A stretch of DNA of 64,000 nucleotides from Planococcus soli (GTDB lineage: Bacteria; Bacillota; Bacilli; Bacillales_A; Planococcaceae): NCBI RefSeq assembly GCF_016881065.1, contig NZ_WXYN01000011.1:62270-126269 (forward strand), read 5' to 3'. This document shows, in pieces, positions 15,676 through 26,191 of the stretch (within the stretch, counting starts at the first letter, position 1; each line of letters begins with the position of its first letter). A model generated the notes under the pieces. That model had not been told where the DNA came from. It made no database searches and saw nothing but the letters and a program-made list of their open reading frames with translations. Position numbers and translations under genes: made by a program.

Positions 15676-17658
15676 ATGAAACAGGAATTTAATCTTCAAG
15701 CACCATACGAACCAGCAGGCGATCAGCCCCAAGCCATTACGGAACTGACACAAGGCATCATCAATGGCAAGCGCTGCCAGACCTTGCTGGGAGCCACAGG
15801 TACAGGGAAAACCTATACCATGTCGAATGTCATCCAGCAGGTGAAGAAGCCGACACTCGTCATGGCCCACAATAAAACACTGGCAGGACAGCTCTACAGT
15901 GAATTCAAGGAATTCTTCCCTGATAACGCTGTTGAGTATTTTGTCAGTTATTATGATTATTATCAGCCGGAGGCATATGTGCCGCAATCGGATACGTTTA
16001 TTGAAAAAGATGCCAGCATCAATGATGAGATCGACAAGCTGCGCCACTCTGCTACGAGTTCATTATTCGAGCGGGACGACGTGATCGTTATTGCTTCCGT
16101 TTCTTGCATTTACGGACTTGGTTCACCAAAAGAATACCGCGAATTGGTCGTTTCCCTTCGCAAAGGCATGGAAATTGAACGCAACCAGCTGCTGCGGAAA
16201 TTAGTGGATGTCCAATACGAACGCAACGATATCAATTTTATCCGCGGAACATTCCGTGTACGCGGGGACGTCGTTGAAATCTTTCCAGCGTCACGCGATG
16301 AAAGATGTCTCCGAGTAGAATTTTTTGGCGATGAAATTGACCGGATCCGGGAAGTCGATGCACTGACAGGTGAGATTATCGGTGAACGCGATCATGTCGC
16401 CATCTTCCCGGCATCCCACTTTGTTACGCGCGAAGATAAGATGGTCAAAGCGATTGAAAACATCGAAGCAGAATTGGAAGAGCGTTTGAAAGAAATGCGC
16501 GCCGAAGACAAATTGCTGGAAGCGCAGCGGCTTGAACAACGGACGCGCTATGATTTGGAAATGATGAGGGAAATGGGTTTTTGTTCCGGTATCGAAAACT
16601 ATTCACGGCATTTGACGCTGCGTCCAGCAGGTGCCCAGCCCTATACATTGATTGATTATTTTCCGGAGGACTTTCTTCTGGTGGTGGATGAAAGCCACGT
16701 GACGTTGCCGCAGGTGCGCGGCATGTTTAATGGTGACCAGGCTCGCAAAAAAGTGCTGGTCGACCATGGTTTCCGTCTGCCATCAGCGATGGATAACCGG
16801 CCGCTGACTTTTGATGAATTTGAAGATCATATCAGCCAGGCAGTATTTGTTTCGGCTACTCCGGGACCTTATGAATTGGAACACACCCCGGAGATGGTCG
16901 AACAGATCATCCGGCCGACTGGGCTGCTTGACCCAACCATTGAAATTCGTCCGATCGAAGGCCAAATTGATGACTTGATGTATGAAATTCGCCAGCGTGC
17001 CGAGAACAACGAGCGTGTATTGGTAACCACATTGACGAAAAAAATGTCGGAAGATTTAACGGCTTATCTGAAAGATGCCGGCATCAAGGTCAATTACCTC
17101 CATTCCGAAATCAAGACGCTGGAACGGATTGAAATTATCCGCGAGCTGCGGATGGGCGTCTATGATGTATTAGTCGGCATCAACTTGCTGCGTGAAGGAT
17201 TGGATATTCCGGAAGTTTCTTTGGTGACCATTCTGGATGCCGACAAAGAAGGATTCTTGCGTTCAGAACGCGCCTTGATCCAAACGATGGGCCGTGCAGC
17301 AAGAAACTCAAACGGCCACGTTATCATGTATGCGGACCGAATAACCGATTCGATGCAGAAAGCGATGGACGAAACAACCCGCCGCCGCACAATCCAGGCC
17401 GATTACAATGAAAAACATGGCGTAACGCCAATTACGATACAGAAGAAAATCCGTGACGTTATCCGTGCGACTGCTGCTGCGGAAGAGTCAGAGGAATATA
17501 TTTCAAAAGCGGTATCAGGCAAAAAGCTCAAAAAAGAAGACCGCCTGAAACTGATCAGTTTACTGGAAACAGAAATGAAAGATGCGGCAAAAGCGCTCGA
17601 TTTCGAACGGGCTGCAGAACTGCGTGATACAGTGCTTGAATTGAAAGCGGAAGGATGA
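15676..17658 (+). CDS. uvrB: Excinuclease ABC subunit B
   Basis: A 660-residue UvrB. Walker A GATGTGKT is at residues 39-46, the DNA-clamping beta-hairpin follows [18 protein letters not shown], and the helicase motifs [16 protein letters not shown] and QTMGRAARN are present. A C-terminal UVR domain ([20 protein letters not shown]) contacts UvrC. UvrB receives damaged DNA from UvrA and recruits UvrC for incision in nucleotide excision repair. The ATG follows GGGAGG. uvrA starts seven bases after its stop. The LexA-like site upstream suggests SOS induction. Confidence 0.97.
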   Translation: MKQEFNLQAPYEPAGDQPQAITELTQGIINGKRCQTLLGATGTGKTYTMSNVIQQVKKPTLVMAHNKTLAGQLYSEFKEFFPDNAVEYFVSYYDYYQPEAYVPQSDTFIEKDASINDEIDKLRHSATSSLFERDDVIVIASVSCIYGLGSPKEYRELVVSLRKGMEIERNQLLRKLVDVQYERNDINFIRGTFRVRGDVVEIFPASRDERCLRVEFFGDEIDRIREVDALTGEIIGERDHVAIFPASHFVTREDKMVKAIENIEAELEERLKEMRAEDKLLEAQRLEQRTRYDLEMMREMGFCSGIENYSRHLTLRPAGAQPYTLIDYFPEDFLLVVDESHVTLPQVRGMFNGDQARKKVLVDHGFRLPSAMDNRPLTFDEFEDHISQAVFVSATPGPYELEHTPEMVEQIIRPTGLLDPTIEIRPIEGQIDDLMYEIRQRAENNERVLVTTLTKKMSEDLTAYLKDAGIKVNYLHSEIKTLERIEIIRELRMGVYDVLVGINLLREGLDIPEVSLVTILDADKEGFLRSERALIQTMGRAARNSNGHVIMYADRITDSMQKAMDETTRRRTIQADYNEKHGVTPITIQKKIRDVIRATAAAEESEEYISKAVSGKKLKKEDRLKLISLLETEMKDAAKALDFERAAELRDTVLELKAEG

Positions 17659-17664
17659 TGGAAA

Positions 17665-20547
17665 GTGAAAAAACAGGAAATACGCATACAAGGCGCGCGC
17701 GCGCATAATTTAAAAAATATTGATGTTGTCATTCCGCGTGACAAGCTTGTTGTGATGACCGGACTGTCAGGGTCCGGCAAATCCTCTCTGGCATTTGATA
17801 CGATTTATGCAGAAGGACAGCGGAGATATGTAGAATCGTTGTCTGCATACGCCCGCCAATTTTTGGGGCAGATGGACAAGCCGGATGTCGATTTGATCGA
17901 AGGCCTGTCACCGGCCATTTCAATTGACCAGAAAACCACCAGTAAAAATCCGCGGTCCACAGTAGCGACGGTCACGGAAATCTATGACTATATGCGCTTG
18001 ATGTTTGCCCGAATCGGCAAGCCAATCTGCCCGAATCATGGGATTGAAATTTCATCGCAGACAATTGAACAGATGGTTGACCGCATTGTGGAATATCCGG
18101 AACGCACCAAGATGCAAATTTTGGCACCGATTGTCTCAGGGCGCAAAGGCACCCACGTCAAATTGCTTGAAGATATTAGAAAGCAGGGTTATGTGCGTGT
18201 CCGTGTCAACGGGGAACTGATTGATCTGGATGATAATATTACATTGGATAAAAACAAAAAGCACAATATCGAAGTGGTCATTGACCGAATCATTATTAAA
18301 GAAGGCATTGCACCGCGTTTGAGCGACTCACTGGAATCGGCTCTACGGCTAGCAGATGGACGGGTATTGGTTGATGTAATGGAGCAGGAGGAATTGCTGT
18401 TCAGTGAACACCACGCATGTCCGATCTGCGGATTTTCCATCGGAGAATTAGAGCCGAGAATGTTCTCGTTCAACTCGCCATTCGGGGCGTGCCCGGAATG
18501 CGACGGCTTGGGAATGAAACTCGAAGTCGATCCTGACCTGGTGATTCCAGACTGGAGTGTGTCACTTAATAAAGGAGCCATTGTCCCTTGGCAGCCGACT
18601 AGTTCACAATACTATCCGCAATTATTAAAAGCGATCTGCAAGCATTACAAAATCGATATGGACGTCCCTGTCAGTGATTTGCCGGAAGAGCACATCAATG
18701 TCATCCTGCGCGGCTCTGGAAGTGACAAAATCCGTTTCCGCTATGAAAACGATTATGGACAGATTCGCGACAACCACATTCAATTTGAAGGGGTGCTCTC
18801 CAATGTGGACCGCCGCTACCGTGAAACATCATCTGATTATATCCGCGAACAGATGGAAAAATACATGGGCGAGCAGCCGTGTACGGTTTGTGAAGGCTAT
18901 CGCTTGAAACCCGAAACGCTGGCTGTTAAAGTCAATGGTCTGCATATCGGTACTGTGGCTGAATTCTCTATTATCGAAGCCAATCAGTTTTTCGATCAAC
19001 TGGTGCTGTCTGAAAAAGATATGCAAATTGCCAAATTGATCCTGCGTGAAATTCAGGAACGTGTCGGTTTCCTGATCAATGTCGGTTTGGATTACCTGAC
19101 CTTAAACCGAGCATCAGGAACGCTGTCGGGAGGAGAAGCACAGCGCATCCGTTTGGCGACTCAAATCGGTTCTAGACTGACTGGCGTTTTGTATATTCTC
19201 GATGAACCTTCGATCGGCCTGCATCAACGCGACAATGACCGGTTGATTGAGACCTTGAAAAGCATGCGTGACATCGGCAATACGCTAATCGTTGTCGAAC
19301 ATGATGAAGATACGATGCTGGCAGCCGATTACCTGATTGACGTTGGACCTGGAGCCGGCGTTCATGGAGGGGAAATCATTGCGGCAGGGACACCCGATAA
19401 GGTGATGAAAAACAAAAAATCATTGACCGGACAATATTTGAGCGGCAAAAAATTTATTCCATTGCCTGCAGAGAGAAGAACTCCAAGCGATCGGAAGATT
19501 TCAATCCGCGGCGCAAATCAAAACAACTTGAAAAAAGTGGATGTCGATATTCCGCTTGGTTTGTTTACAGCGGTAACCGGCGTTTCCGGATCCGGGAAAA
19601 GTACACTCATAAATGAGATTCTCTACAAAACGCTTGCGCATCGATTAAACCGTGCCAAAGCGAAACCTGGCCATTTTGATTCTATAGAAGGCACTGAAGA
19701 GTTGGAAAAAGTCATTGAAATCGACCAGTCGCCGATCGGCCGGACGCCGCGGTCAAACCCGGCAACTTATACCGGTGTTTTTGACGATGTTCGGGATGTT
19801 TACGCCACTACGAACGAAGCAAAAGTCCGCGGCTATAAAAAAGGCCGTTTCAGCTTTAATGTCAAGGGCGGTCGCTGTGAAGCTTGCCGTGGAGATGGTA
19901 TTATAAAGATAGAAATGCATTTCCTTCCGGATGTCTACGTTCCATGCGAAATTTGTCATGGCAAACGGTACAACCGGGAAACCTTGGAAGTGAAATATAA
20001 AAATAAAAGCATTGCCGATGTACTGGCGATGACCGTGGAAGATGCCTATTCATTTTTCGAGAACATTCCAAAGATTAACCGGAAGCTGAAAACCATTGTA
20101 GATGTGGGATTAGGATATATCACCATGGGACAGCCCGCTACAACTTTATCCGGAGGGGAAGCGCAGCGCGTCAAGCTTGCATCTGAGCTTCATAAACGTT
20201 CAAACGGCAAGTCATTCTACATTTTGGATGAGCCGACGACCGGTCTTCATGCTCATGATATTTCCCGATTGCTGACGGTCTTGCAGCGGCTTGTTGAAAA
20301 TGGCGATACGGTATTGACCATTGAACACAATCTGGATGTCATAAAGACGGCAGACCATATTATTGACCTAGGCCCTGAAGGCGGCGATAAAGGCGGCACC
20401 ATCTTGGCGACAGGTACGCCAGAAGAAATTGCCGCTGTTGAAAATTCCTATACCGGCAAATACTTGAAGCCGATTCTAGAGCGGGATCGTGCGCGGATGG
20501 AAGCAACCGTCAAAGGAGCCAGCCGGAAGAAAAAAGCAGTGAAATGA
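17665..20547 (+). CDS. uvrA: Excinuclease ABC subunit A
   Basis: A 960-residue UvrA with two ABC modules. The first Walker A is GLSGSGKS (33-40), and the second GVSGSGKST comes after residue 630. Both signatures ([17 protein letters not shown] and [15 protein letters not shown]) are present. Zinc-binding pairs are visible as CPICG with CPECDG, and as CEACRGDG with CEICHG. It scans DNA for bulky lesions as a dimer and loads UvrB. The start is a GTG close behind uvrB, so the two are co-transcribed. Confidence 0.97.
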   Translation: MKKQEIRIQGARAHNLKNIDVVIPRDKLVVMTGLSGSGKSSLAFDTIYAEGQRRYVESLSAYARQFLGQMDKPDVDLIEGLSPAISIDQKTTSKNPRSTVATVTEIYDYMRLMFARIGKPICPNHGIEISSQTIEQMVDRIVEYPERTKMQILAPIVSGRKGTHVKLLEDIRKQGYVRVRVNGELIDLDDNITLDKNKKHNIEVVIDRIIIKEGIAPRLSDSLESALRLADGRVLVDVMEQEELLFSEHHACPICGFSIGELEPRMFSFNSPFGACPECDGLGMKLEVDPDLVIPDWSVSLNKGAIVPWQPTSSQYYPQLLKAICKHYKIDMDVPVSDLPEEHINVILRGSGSDKIRFRYENDYGQIRDNHIQFEGVLSNVDRRYRETSSDYIREQMEKYMGEQPCTVCEGYRLKPETLAVKVNGLHIGTVAEFSIIEANQFFDQLVLSEKDMQIAKLILREIQERVGFLINVGLDYLTLNRASGTLSGGEAQRIRLATQIGSRLTGVLYILDEPSIGLHQRDNDRLIETLKSMRDIGNTLIVVEHDEDTMLAADYLIDVGPGAGVHGGEIIAAGTPDKVMKNKKSLTGQYLSGKKFIPLPAERRTPSDRKISIRGANQNNLKKVDVDIPLGLFTAVTGVSGSGKSTLINEILYKTLAHRLNRAKAKPGHFDSIEGTEELEKVIEIDQSPIGRTPRSNPATYTGVFDDVRDVYATTNEAKVRGYKKGRFSFNVKGGRCEACRGDGIIKIEMHFLPDVYVPCEICHGKRYNRETLEVKYKNKSIADVLAMTVEDAYSFFENIPKINRKLKTIVDVGLGYITMGQPATTLSGGEAQRVKLASELHKRSNGKSFYILDEPTTGLHAHDISRLLTVLQRLVENGDTVLTIEHNLDVIKTADHIIDLGPEGGDKGGTILATGTPEEIAAVENSYTGKYLKPILERDRARMEATVKGASRKKKAVK

Positions 20548-20647
20548 AACTTTTGTCGCTGGCAAACGTAACAATTAGAAAGACAGATCTGTTTGTTCCG
20601 GTAAGCTTGTGCTTATCGGCATTCAGGCAAAAAGGAGGCCAAAATAC

Positions 20648-21820
20648 ATGCAAAGCGAAAAAGAACGCATTTTAGACATGGTAGAGAACGGCACGATTTC
20701 AGCGCGGGAAGCGGTTGAGTTGCTGCGTGCTATAGATGGCAACAGTTCTTCTTCGAATGAACCGAATTACGGCCGCAACAGCCAGAAAGACAAATCAGCA
20801 AAACGCGGATTTTTCAGACCTGAAGATATTGTGAAAAAAGTATCAAAAGACTTCTCGAAGAATGTATCGAAAAATGTCTCAAAAAATGTATCGCGTGATT
20901 TTAACGACTTTGGTACCCGAATGATGGACTTTATGCAATCTTCTGTAGGCAAGCTGAAAACGATAGAATTCGATTCGCCATTTGGTGAAGCAGTTCAATT
21001 CAGTCATACTTTTACAGATGAAATGACTGATTTAAACACTATCATTGCGGATATTGCCAATGGCCAATTGGAAATTTTTCCATCTCAAGACGGCTTGCTG
21101 CGCGCAGAATGCAGCGTTAAAGCTTACCGGGCAGAATCCCCGGCACAGGCAAAAGAAGATTTTCTTGATAAGTTCGTCTTTATTGCCGATGATCACAAAC
21201 TGCGGATCATCAGTGACTTTAAAACAACTCAAGTAAATGTGATTCTTTATGTGCCAGAAGCTTCCTATGAACACATTACAGCCCGCTTGTTTAATGGCGG
21301 ATTCACAATGAAGCGCATTGATGCTGCGTTAATCAAAGTGAAAACGGCGAACGGCAAAATCGATTTGAAGCATGTGGAGTTTGATGATGCAGAATTGGAA
21401 ACTGCCAATGGTGCGATTCACGTTCAGGAAACCAAAGGCAAAGTACTGGAAGCCGAAACCTTGAATGGCCGCATTTACATTGATGGCGATATTCAGACAA
21501 TCGTTTCCAAGTCATTGAACGGCAATATTGTCGCTACAACAAGATGCAAAGAAGCACGGAAACTGGAAGCGAAAACGTTGGCAGGAAATGTTGAAATTTA
21601 CATCCCAGCGCATTTGCCGCTGAAAGGTGAGGTTTCATCAAATCTTGGTAAAATGGATGTCTTGCTTTCGGATATCGACAGCACGCATGAGCAAGGACAA
21701 TTCATGCAAAAATCGATCCGGTTCTCAAAACAGGGGACTGAACCAGCTGCAGCTCCATTATTGGTCTATGGCGAAACGAAAACAGGTTCTGTCCTGCTTC
21801 GCTATTTAACAATCGAATAA
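20648..21820 (+). CDS. yvlB: DUF4097 family protein, YvlB-like
   Basis: A 390-residue protein. The first 35 residues (SEKERILDMVENGTISAREAVELLRA) form the short SHOCT-like helical module found at the start of YvlB and related phage-shock or cell-envelope proteins. A Lys- and Ser-rich stretch with repeated KNVS units (KNVSKNVSKNVSRD) follows. The C-terminal two thirds is a DUF4097 beta-helix with repeated turns (TANGKIDL, TANGAIHV, TLNGRIYI, SLNGNIVA). I start at the ATG after AAGGAGG. The place after uvrA matches B. subtilis. Envelope-stress function is likely but not defined. Confidence 0.8.
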   Translation: MQSEKERILDMVENGTISAREAVELLRAIDGNSSSSNEPNYGRNSQKDKSAKRGFFRPEDIVKKVSKDFSKNVSKNVSKNVSRDFNDFGTRMMDFMQSSVGKLKTIEFDSPFGEAVQFSHTFTDEMTDLNTIIADIANGQLEIFPSQDGLLRAECSVKAYRAESPAQAKEDFLDKFVFIADDHKLRIISDFKTTQVNVILYVPEASYEHITARLFNGGFTMKRIDAALIKVKTANGKIDLKHVEFDDAELETANGAIHVQETKGKVLEAETLNGRIYIDGDIQTIVSKSLNGNIVATTRCKEARKLEAKTLAGNVEIYIPAHLPLKGEVSSNLGKMDVLLSDIDSTHEQGQFMQKSIRFSKQGTEPAAAPLLVYGETKTGSVLLRYLTIE

Positions 21821-21831
21821 AGCAATCTCCG

Positions 21832-21862
21832 AGCCGGCACATGCATTTTGTGTCGGCTTTTC
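21832..21862 (+). terminator. Terminator after yvlB
   Basis: AGCCGGCACA pairs with TGTGTCGGCT around TGCATTT, followed by TTTCT. Confidence 0.8.
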
Positions 21863-21934
21863 TAACGAAATTCACATAATTGGTATTTTTCTCATTTTTC
21901 TTTTACCATTTAAATAAAGGAAAGGTTTTGAGAC

Positions 21935-22378
21935 ATGCTAGCTACTATTTTAATCGGACTCACAATCCTTCTGATGCTGTTGAATCTGTACTACTTCTTC
22001 ACTAATCAACAGCAGAAGGAAAGCTTCATCCATACTTCATTATTTACAAAACTGTTTCTCGTCATGACCGCAATCACTTTCGGTTTTGCAGTCATTTATT
22101 ACTTGCTTTCTATGAATACCGATATCCTCCGGATCAGTGATGAAACTGGAGGAGCGGCGGGGGATAGCTTCTGGGATTATTTGTACTTTAGTGGTGTGAC
22201 GATGTTATCCATCGGCTATGGAGATATGGTCCCGGTTGGTTCTGCACGTTTTTTTGCTGTCATTCAAGCGGCATTAGGCTTGCTTCTGCCATCAGCCTAT
22301 TTTGTGAAAGCATTTAATGAAATGGGAAGCCAGGAAAAAGAAGGACAAGGAAACCGAAGCGATAAAAAAAGTGAATAA
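21935..22378 (+). CDS. Small potassium channel protein
   Basis: A 147-residue membrane protein. A hydrophobic helix (about 3-22), a second helix (about 38-62), a pore helix and filter (MLSIGYGDMVPVG, about 89-101) and a last helix (about 105-125) give an Ion_trans_2-type layout. The filter reads SIGYGD, a normal K+ selectivity sequence with Ser in place of Thr. The charged C-terminal tail is too short for an RCK gating domain. It could conduct K+ alone as a tetramer. The M20 peptidase gene starts 24 bases downstream, so they may share a transcript. The regulator is unknown. Confidence 0.82.
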   Translation: MLATILIGLTILLMLLNLYYFFTNQQQKESFIHTSLFTKLFLVMTAITFGFAVIYYLLSMNTDILRISDETGGAAGDSFWDYLYFSGVTMLSIGYGDMVPVGSARFFAVIQAALGLLLPSAYFVKAFNEMGSQEKEGQGNRSDKKSE

Positions 22379-22401
22379 AAAGAAAAAGGAGGAAAAGAGC
22401 A

Positions 22402-23634
22402 GTGAATAAAAAAACAACCCGTAATTTAGAAGCTACATTCGATCAATTGGTGAATGAACCCACCATTCAACAGGCACTCGCATTTATTGAACAGGACCAT
22501 CCGCGTACAATCGAAGAACAGATTGCCTTGACGGAAATTCCAGCACCTCCATTCAAAGAACAGAGGCGTGCTGAAAACTTCATGGAGCGTCTGAAGGGCT
22601 TGGGATTGACAGATGTTCGCATGGATGCGGAAGGAAATGTCTATGGTTTGCGAAAAGGGCAAGGAAAAGGTCCGAAAATTTTTGTGTCGGCACATTTGGA
22701 TACGGTTTTTCCTGAAGGGACGGACACTACGGTCCATCAGAAAGAGGGTATTTTGCATGCGCCTGGAATTGGGGATGATACCCGTGGACTGGCGGAATTG
22801 CTGGCAGTTGTAAGAGCCTTTAAAGAATCGGATATTGAAAATAGCGGCGATATTATTTTTGGCGGGACAGTCGGCGAAGAAGGGGCCGGCGATTTGCGTG
22901 GAGTAAAAGCCTTTTTTACGGAGCATCAGGACATTGAAGCGTTCCTGTCACTGGATGGTCCAGGATTTAATTACATTACGTATTTGGGCACAGGGAGTTA
23001 TCGCTACAAGATTACATATAAAGGACCCGGTGGACATAGCTTCGCGGCTTTTGGCACACCGAGTGCAACCCATGCGTTAGGACGGGCGATGGCGGCAATT
23101 GCTGACCTGGAAACGACCAGTGAGCCAAAGACCACTTTTTCAATCGGAGAGGTTTCCGGAGGAACTTCGGTCAACGCCATCGCCCAGGAAGCCATGATGC
23201 TGGTCGATCTCCGTTCCAATGATCAACAGGAACTGGACAAACTGGAAAAGCGTTTTCTAAAAATCGTAGAAGAAGCGGCTCAAGCTGAAAATGCACGTTG
23301 GGGTGATGTCCGCCTGCAGGTTGAAACCGACCGTTTTGGCAACCGGCCGCCGGCAAGCCAATCGGCCGAAGAGCCGATTGTACAAGTGGCAAGCGCAGCA
23401 TTACGGGCACTTGGAGAAGAACCTGAGTTGAAGGAGCCAAGCAGCACGGACGCCAACTATCCGATGAGTATCGGAATACCGGCTATCACCATCGGTCTCG
23501 GTGGTGAGTTTGACAAGGCACACACATTGGAAGAATGGCATGATCCTAAAAATGGACATTTGGCCATCCAAAAAAGCTTGATGACAATACTGGGACTGGT
23601 CGGTGTTGAAAAAATCAGTCCGCCATTGCTTTAA
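22402..23634 (+). CDS. M20 family metallopeptidase
   Basis: A 410-residue M20 peptidase. Metal-site motifs appear in order: SAHLDTVFPEG (His and nearby Asp), GIGDDTRG (bridging Asp), GTVGEEGAGDLRG (catalytic Glu pair), LSLDGPGF (Asp) and a final His in AHTLEEWHD. A dimerisation domain is inserted at about 190-300 (GPGGHSFAAFG). These zinc enzymes cut short peptides or remove acyl groups. PepT-like di/tripeptidase or a carboxypeptidase-like hydrolase are both possible. Start is a GTG eight bases after AAGGAGG. A terminator follows. Confidence 0.85.
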   Translation: MNKKTTRNLEATFDQLVNEPTIQQALAFIEQDHPRTIEEQIALTEIPAPPFKEQRRAENFMERLKGLGLTDVRMDAEGNVYGLRKGQGKGPKIFVSAHLDTVFPEGTDTTVHQKEGILHAPGIGDDTRGLAELLAVVRAFKESDIENSGDIIFGGTVGEEGAGDLRGVKAFFTEHQDIEAFLSLDGPGFNYITYLGTGSYRYKITYKGPGGHSFAAFGTPSATHALGRAMAAIADLETTSEPKTTFSIGEVSGGTSVNAIAQEAMMLVDLRSNDQQELDKLEKRFLKIVEEAAQAENARWGDVRLQVETDRFGNRPPASQSAEEPIVQVASAALRALGEEPELKEPSSTDANYPMSIGIPAITIGLGGEFDKAHTLEEWHDPKNGHLAIQKSLMTILGLVGVEKISPPLL

Positions 23635-23640
23635 AAATGA

Positions 23641-23679
23641 AAAAATCCGGACGGCCTATGAGGGCTATCCGGATTTTTC
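23641..23679. terminator. Terminator between M20 peptidase and DUF1801 gene
   Basis: AAAAATCCGGA faces TCCGGATTTTT with an inner partly paired GGCC/GGGC section. The T and A tracts let it serve both converging genes. Confidence 0.8.
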
Positions 23680-24103
23680 ATTTTTTAGCTGAATACAATT
23701 CCTGCAGAAAATCAATGGATTGCCTAATCAATTGCTGTAGTACGTCCAGATCGATATCTTCTGTTTTATTGATATAGACACAGGCCTTACCGCTGGTGTG
23801 CTTGCCGAATTTCTCAAGCAGAGGACCGCGGTCCTCGTCGCCGGTCGCAAAATACAGGCTGATTTTCGCTTTGCGGGGAGAGAAGCCGACAAGCGGTGCA
23901 TCACCTTCATGACCAGTTTTATATACATAATGATAAGAGCCGAAGCCGATGATGCTGGATCCCCACATTTTTGCCGGAAAGCCGCTGGTTTGCTCGAATA
24001 GTTCCAGCAATTTAAAAGCATCCTGCCGTTTTTTTGGATTGTCGACCGCTTCAATAAATTCAATGACATCGGCATCCGTTTCTTTTGTTTTTTGTTCGTA
24101 CAT
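23678..24103 (-). CDS. DUF1801 domain protein
   Basis: A 141-residue protein of the YdhG-like fold. The family pattern KRQDAFKLLELFEQTSG, then KMWGSSIIGFGSYHYVY, then FSPRKAKISLYF is plain. The end has a short helical cap (IRQSIDFLQELYSAKK). I start at the ATG at 24103, preceded by AAGAGGG; longer open sequence upstream overlaps the neighbour. Its function is not established for this family; some relatives are linked to iron or stress. It lies just after the Tet-like GTPase gene on the same strand (32-base gap), so the two may be co-transcribed. Confidence 0.8.
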   Translation of the reverse strand: MYEQKTKETDADVIEFIEAVDNPKKRQDAFKLLELFEQTSGFPAKMWGSSIIGFGSYHYVYKTGHEGDAPLVGFSPRKAKISLYFATGDEDRGPLLEKFGKHTSGKACVYINKTEDIDLDVLQQLIRQSIDFLQELYSAKK

Positions 24104-24134
24104 GGCCAATCCCTCTTTTCCTTTAGATGTGGTT

Positions 24135-26081
24135 CTACAAACAATGCATCGCTTTTTCTGCTTTGTCCCATGGCACTTTATAGCCCTGTCCTTTAGCGCA
24201 GAAGATGGAAGTGGACGTATAAAGGGGATCTTCGGTTTTGACGTAGCCGATCCGTGCAATTACTTCTTCTTCATTATGGCAGAAATCATAGCCGTCGAAC
24301 AGTAGGTTGAGTGCCCCTTTGCCATGGGTATAGGCAGCGAGTTCCGAGCTATAATTCATAAATGTAGCAACCGGTACGCGGCCTTCGATGATAGTTTTCC
24401 CATCTTTTGTTTCAGGCGCATCAAAGCTGCCATGAGCCTGCTGAATGTCGGACAATACTTTGCCCATCTGATTGAGATTGACTTTGATTTTAAAACGGTA
24501 GACAGGTTCGAGCAGCCGGTTCTGTGCCTGCTCGAGCCCTTGGCGCAGCGCACGGAAAGAGGCTTCCCGAAAGTCGCCGCCTGAAGTGTGCTCGTTGTGT
24601 CCGCGGCCAGTTACTAGCGTCACTTTGACATCGGTCAAAGGAGAGCCGGTCAATAAGCCATGGTGATCGCGCTCTGTCAGGTGATGAAGGACGAGGTTTT
24701 GGTGGCCGACCGACATTGCATCAGCATGGCAGGCGTTGGCCACCTGAAAGCCGCTGCCGCGTTCACCTGGTTCGAGTTTCAAGTGAACTTCTGCATAATG
24801 CCGAAGCGGTTCAAAATGTCCATAACCGGTAACAGCTGTCTCAATTGTTTCCTTGTACAAAATTTCCGGTTGGCCAAACTGTATGGGATGCCCGAACCTT
24901 TCAAAAACAATTTGCTTCAGAACTTCCAATTGAATGGAACCCATGACCTGAATTTGGATTTTTTGAAAATATTCATCCCAGTAGACTGAAAGAGACGGAT
25001 CTTCAGCGCCGAGTAAATTAAAACAGGCCAAAATTTCTTTTGAATGAATAGATAGATCAAAAAGGACAGTGGATTTTAAGGTCGGCATTACATTAAATAA
25101 GGAACTTTCCTGCCGGACGCCGATAGCATCGCCAATGGACGCTTCTGATAATCCAGCGATGGCGAACAATTCACCTGCGCGCGCCTGTTCCACAGCCTGG
25201 AATTTATGGCCATTGTAAACGCGGATCTGTGTGACTTTTTCTTCGAGATGACTTGGACCATAGTGCACTTTGTCGCGCACTTGCAAAGTACCGCTAAATG
25301 CCTTAAGAAAGCAGATGCGATTGCCGTTTTCATCATGCCGAATTTTGTAGATTTGGGCTCCGAACGGCTCGCTGTCAGCGTAGGAGCTGACCGTTAGTCC
25401 ATCGAGTTGCGCAAGAAATTCCATGATGCCAGTATCCTGCAGTGCAGAGCCGCTGGCACAAGGGAAAATTTGCCGGGCTGCAATCATGTTGCGAAATGCC
25501 TCCAGCCAAAGTGTCTCGTCATAACCCGATTCCAAATACTGTGTCAGCAAGGCATCATTTCGTTCGGCGATAAATTCAGCCAGCTCTTCACTCATAACTC
25601 CGTTTTGAAAAGAACCGTTAATGTCACAAGCTTCCTTGGAAAAGTTCAGACGGATTTCCTCCAGGACCTGATTCGGCTCTGCGCCTTCACGATCGGTTTT
25701 ATTGATGAAAAAGAAGACAGGCACTTTGTATTTTTCAAGAAGCTGCCAAACGGTTTCGGTATGCCCTTCGATGCCGTCGACTGCGCTGACGATGATGATG
25801 GCGTAATCCATCACTTGGATTGACCGTTCCATTTCAGGAGAGAAATCGACATGTCCTGGCGTATCGATGAGAAAGTATGAGGATTCGTTAAACGAAAAAC
25901 TTGCCTGGTCGGCGAAAATCGTGATGCCTCGGCTTTTTTCGATGGCATGGCTGTCAAGAAATGCGTTTTGGTGATCGACCCGTCCACGCTGGCGAATGCT
26001 TTTTGTGTGGTAAAGCAATTGTTCTGAGAACGTGGTCTTGCCGGCATCGACATGTGCAAGAATTCCGATGGTTTTGTTCAT
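24135..26081 (-). CDS. Tet(M)-like ribosomal protection GTPase
   Basis: A 648-residue EF-G-like protein, close to Tet(M) in length. G1 is AHVDAGKT (9-16), G2 RGIT, G3 DTPGHVDF and G4 NKTD. Domains II, III, IV and V follow in EF-G order, with HTSGGDFREASFRALRQGLE in the later part. Tet(M) proteins remove tetracycline from ribosomes. This one is clearly in that superfamily but diverged (SPEMERSIQVMDY differs from Tet(M)). It may be an intrinsic, non-resistance relative. No short leader peptide or attenuator is visible upstream, and no mobile element is nearby. Resistance should not be assumed. Confidence 0.82.
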   Translation of the reverse strand: MNKTIGILAHVDAGKTTFSEQLLYHTKSIRQRGRVDHQNAFLDSHAIEKSRGITIFADQASFSFNESSYFLIDTPGHVDFSPEMERSIQVMDYAIIIVSAVDGIEGHTETVWQLLEKYKVPVFFFINKTDREGAEPNQVLEEIRLNFSKEACDINGSFQNGVMSEELAEFIAERNDALLTQYLESGYDETLWLEAFRNMIAARQIFPCASGSALQDTGIMEFLAQLDGLTVSSYADSEPFGAQIYKIRHDENGNRICFLKAFSGTLQVRDKVHYGPSHLEEKVTQIRVYNGHKFQAVEQARAGELFAIAGLSEASIGDAIGVRQESSLFNVMPTLKSTVLFDLSIHSKEILACFNLLGAEDPSLSVYWDEYFQKIQIQVMGSIQLEVLKQIVFERFGHPIQFGQPEILYKETIETAVTGYGHFEPLRHYAEVHLKLEPGERGSGFQVANACHADAMSVGHQNLVLHHLTERDHHGLLTGSPLTDVKVTLVTGRGHNEHTSGGDFREASFRALRQGLEQAQNRLLEPVYRFKIKVNLNQMGKVLSDIQQAHGSFDAPETKDGKTIIEGRVPVATFMNYSSELAAYTHGKGALNLLFDGYDFCHNEEEVIARIGYVKTEDPLYTSTSIFCAKGQGYKVPWDKAEKAMHCL

Positions 26082-26130
26082 GTCATCACCTCTTTAGCTC
26101 CATTTTAGCAGAATGTGGATCTGAAATACG

Positions 26131-26165
26131 AAAAACGCGAAAGCCACATTGGCTTTCGCGTTCGG
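26131..26165 (-). terminator. Terminator after the amidase gene
   Basis: AACGCGAAAGCCA pairs perfectly with TGGCTTTCGCGTT around CAT and is followed on the minus strand by TTTCG. It separates the amidase from the Tet-like gene. Confidence 0.8.
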
Positions 26166-26191
26166 ATATTATAGATTCACAGGGAATGGGA

